A stretch of 26,370 nucleotides of DNA from an uncultured Desulfuromonadales bacterium. Its GTDB lineage: Bacteria; Desulfobacterota; Desulfuromonadia; Desulfuromonadales; Geopsychrobacteraceae. Made by a program: the position numbers and the translations under genes. Positions 24,276 to 26,370 of the stretch are shown here, in pieces. How positions within the stretch are numbered: position 1 is the first letter of the stretch; the number at the start of each line of letters is the position of its first letter. The DNA is taken from positions 1 to 26,370 of the forward strand of contig CALZHQ010000075.1 in the NCBI GenBank assembly GCA_945787295.1. The letters are read 5' to 3'. A model generated the notes under the pieces. The model made no database searches and was not told where the DNA came from. It was given only the letters and a program-made list of their open reading frames with translations.

Positions 24276-25352
24276 ATGATCAATGCAGCAACCTTTTCCG
24301 TTTTCGCCGTTTTGCTCCTCAATCTGTTTTATGCTGGCCGCAGTTCAGCCACCACCGACATACCAGTTCCGGACAAGTCCCTGGTTCTCGACATGCACTG
24401 CCATGTCGCCGGAATCGGAGCAGGCGGAAGCGGGGCCTTTCTTTCGGAAGAAATGCGCCGTAACTGGAAATACAAGATCTACCTGAAAGCCTTCGGCGTC
24501 AGCGAACAAGAAATCACCCAGCAGGGCGACAGACTGATCGTACAAAGGATCTCCGAACAGCTCTCCGACTCGCAGCTGGTCGGTGCGGCGGTGCTGCTGG
24601 CCCTGGACGGCGTGATCGACGCAAACGGACAGATTGATCGCCAACGTACTGAAACCTATATCCCTAACGATTTTCTCGCCGCCGAAGTCGCCAAGTACGA
24701 CAACCTCTACTTCGGTGCCAGCGTCAACCCCTATCGCCACGATGCCGTGCAGCGGCTCGAGCAGGCCAAGGCCGACGGTGCCCTGCTGATTAAATGGTTG
24801 CCGGCGATCCAGCATATCGACCCGGCCGACGAACGCCTGCTCCCTTTTTACCGCAAACTGGTCGAACTCGATCTTCCGCTGCTGACCCATGCCGGTGACG
24901 AGCACGCCTTCACTTACGCCGACAACAGCCTCGGCGATCCTCAGAAGTTGCACCTGCCGTTGCTGCAGGGTGTCAAAGTGATCGTCGCCCATGCCGCCAC
25001 CAGCGGCAAAAGCCAGGGCGAAGACAATATGCAACGCCTGCTACCGATGTTCTCTCGATACGACAACCTCTACACCGACATCTCCGCCCTGACCCAGGCT
25101 AACAAGCTGCGCTTCCTGCCGAAGCTGCTGGCGGCCGGAATCGATCCGCAAAAGCTGCTTTATGGCACCGATTTCCCATTGATCAAAACCGGCATCTCAG
25201 CCCCGGCCTTCTCTTCCTTGCAGATCAGCACCAGCAAGATCATGGAGCTCTCCAGAATCGCCAACCCCTGGGACCAGGATCTGCAGCTAAAGCTGGCCCA
25301 TGGCATCCCGGCTGAAGTATTCTCTAACGCCCATGAACTGCTGATCAAATAA
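24276..25352 (+). CDS. Exported amidohydrolase-family (COG2159-like) metal-dependent hydrolase
   Basis: The ATG at 24276 follows a perfect AAGGAGGT at 7 bases; the in-frame extension to 24213 would cover the sigma-54 promoter and was rejected. The 358-residue product has a signal-peptide-like start (FSVFAVLLLNLFYAGRSSA) and a TIM-barrel of the amidohydrolase-2 type: metal motif DMHCH (H41, H43), a central LIKWLP lysine, LLTHAGDEH, VIVAHAA and the terminal aspartate in YGTDFPL. The substrate is unknown. It is first in an operon with the MFS transporter, which starts 12 bases later. Confidence 0.8.
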   Translation: MINAATFSVFAVLLLNLFYAGRSSATTDIPVPDKSLVLDMHCHVAGIGAGGSGAFLSEEMRRNWKYKIYLKAFGVSEQEITQQGDRLIVQRISEQLSDSQLVGAAVLLALDGVIDANGQIDRQRTETYIPNDFLAAEVAKYDNLYFGASVNPYRHDAVQRLEQAKADGALLIKWLPAIQHIDPADERLLPFYRKLVELDLPLLTHAGDEHAFTYADNSLGDPQKLHLPLLQGVKVIVAHAATSGKSQGEDNMQRLLPMFSRYDNLYTDISALTQANKLRFLPKLLAAGIDPQKLLYGTDFPLIKTGISAPAFSSLQISTSKIMELSRIANPWDQDLQLKLAHGIPAEVFSNAHELLIK

Positions 25353-25363
25353 CGGAGCGGATA

Positions 25364-26370
25364 ATGACGACTCACAACGCACTGCCCAAATCTTTCAGCT
25401 GGCTTAACACAACTCAATTCTTCGGCGCCCTGAACGACAACCTGCTCAAACTGCTGATCGTTTTTTTCCTGATCTCGCTGCAAGGCCCGGAACATGCGAC
25501 CGGCGTCGCCGCCAAAACCGGTGCCCTGTTCGTTATTCCTTTTTTGCTGTTTTCTCCGCTCGCCGGTGCGCTGGCCGACAAACTGAGCAAAAAGAGCATT
25601 ATCTTGGCCATGAAAGGAGCCGAGCTGGGCATCGGCCTGCTCGGGGTTGCTGCCTTCGCTGCGGCCAACGAAACCGGTCTCTATGCAGTGCTGTTCCTGA
25701 TGGCAACCCAGAGCGCCCTGTTCGGCCCCTCGAAATACGGTATCGTCCCGGAACTGGTCGAACGCAAGCAACTCTCCAAGGCCAACAGCCTGCTCGAATC
25801 CTTCACCTATCTGGCGATCATCCTCGGCTCGGCGCTGGCCCCGCTGTTGGTGCAATTGAGCAGCAACAACTACCGCGCCGCCGCCCAGACCTGCATTCTG
25901 TTCGCGCTGCTCGGCCTGGCCGCCAGCTGGAAGATTGAAAAGACCGCGCCGGCGGATAAAAACCGGCCGCTGCCTCCAAGCATCCTCTCTGAGATAAAAG
26001 ATACGCTGCGCGAACTGCGCCATGACGGCTACCTGCTGGCGGCAATCCTCGGTTCAGCTTACTTTCTGTTTCTGGGCGCCTTCGCCCAGATCAACCTGAT
26101 CCCCTTCGGTATGCAGGTACACGGTTTGAGCCAGGTGCAAAGCGGCTACCTGTTTCTGGTCGCGGCGCTCGGCATCGGCATCGGCTCGTTGCTTTCAGGA
26201 CGCCTGTCCGGCCGCAACGTCGAATTCGGCGTGGTTCCAATCGGCGCATTGGGACTGGCCCTGTCCACCTGCGGCCTGTTCCTGCTGCCGGACAGCTTGT
26301 CCATTCACATTAGCCTGATCCTGCTGCTCGGCATCAGCGCCGGCCTGTTCCTGGTGCCGCTGCATGCCTT
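25364..26370 (+). CDS. MFS transporter, LplT/Aas-type, truncated by the window end
   Basis: The visible 335 residues are an MFS transporter of the lysophospholipid transporter LplT group, marked by the opening TTQFFGALNDNLLKLLI and by FGPSKYGIVPELV before LSKANSLLES. Helices alternate as expected and the frame runs open to the last base. LplT moves lysophospholipids inward for reacylation; in many proteobacteria the MFS part is fused to an acyltransferase and AMP-ligase (Aas), which cannot be judged because the gene is cut. GGAG lies 6 bases before the ATG, and the amidohydrolase gene ends 12 bases upstream. Confidence 0.85.
   Translation, partial: MTTHNALPKSFSWLNTTQFFGALNDNLLKLLIVFFLISLQGPEHATGVAAKTGALFVIPFLLFSPLAGALADKLSKKSIILAMKGAELGIGLLGVAAFAAANETGLYAVLFLMATQSALFGPSKYGIVPELVERKQLSKANSLLESFTYLAIILGSALAPLLVQLSSNNYRAAAQTCILFALLGLAASWKIEKTAPADKNRPLPPSILSEIKDTLRELRHDGYLLAAILGSAYFLFLGAFAQINLIPFGMQVHGLSQVQSGYLFLVAALGIGIGSLLSGRLSGRNVEFGVVPIGALGLALSTCGLFLLPDSLSIHISLILLLGISAGLFLVPLHA

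Noticed and set aside
24345..25034. A 229-codon minus-strand frame opposite the amidohydrolase
   Set aside because: It is the antisense shadow of a gene with metal-binding motifs and a strong ribosome binding site; it lacks its own start signals.
25160..26023. A 287-codon minus-strand frame opposite the amidohydrolase end and the transporter
   Set aside because: It runs antisense to two well-supported genes and has Gln/Arg/Glu-rich shadow composition.

Overview
The window reads as an ordinary chromosomal stretch of a bacterium, most likely a Desulfuromonadales-type member of Desulfuromonadota (Geobacter/Desulfuromonas/Pelobacter relatives). This is inferred from protein character (class I fructose-1,6-bisphosphatase of the Geobacter type, a dihydroorotate dehydrogenase-like protein, a small Cys-rich DUF6485-type protein, a YgiQ radical SAM protein) and from two good sigma-54 promoters. 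I see no tRNA, rRNA, insertion sequence, prophage gene or CRISPR array. Genes are densely packed with frequent 1-4 base overlaps.

Layout. 1-2.2 kb, minus strand: fbp followed by a secreted protein with a tandemly duplicated beta-rich, CBM-like module. 2.4-2.7 kb, plus: a small coiled-coil protein meeting the next operon stop-to-stop. 2.7-8.3 kb, minus: a tight four-gene operon of aminopeptidase N, an atypical SDR, an EI24/CysZ-like membrane protein and a secreted TPR protein with a gluzincin peptidase domain. 8.4-9.4 kb, minus: two small zinc-ribbon proteins (a Lar-like one and a DUF2007-like one), each with its own promoter and terminator. 9.5-10.6 kb, plus: a dihydroorotate dehydrogenase-like flavoprotein. 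10.7-12.3 kb, minus: a MYG1-family phosphohydrolase and a surface-antigen-like exported protein. 12.3-13.1 kb: a gene-poor interval holding a predicted RNA fold, a 30-codon membrane micro-ORF with a strong ribosome binding site, and a large terminator. 13.2-14.7 kb, plus: ilvA. 15.1-17.2 kb, plus: a sigma-54-driven PspA/IM30-like gene followed by a polytopic membrane protein of unknown family. 17.4-19.5 kb, plus: a coupled pair made of a DNA-modification/repair-type radical SAM protein and its DUF4130 partner. 19.55-20.4 kb, minus: an unknown membrane protein. 20.5-26.37 kb, plus: a Cys-rich small protein, YgiQ, a ClsC-like phospholipase D-fold enzyme, then (from a second sigma-54 promoter) an exported amidohydrolase and an LplT-type MFS transporter cut by the window end.

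The most notable signal is regulatory. Two sigma-54 -24/-12 elements, about 9 kb apart, share the same 11 bases and drive a PspA-like envelope-stress operon and an amidohydrolase/LplT-like operon that lies next to a cardiolipin-synthase-like gene. I infer a common envelope or phospholipid stress response, with the 14-segment membrane protein as a possible undescribed partner of the PspA homologue. No PspF-type activator gene is present in the window.
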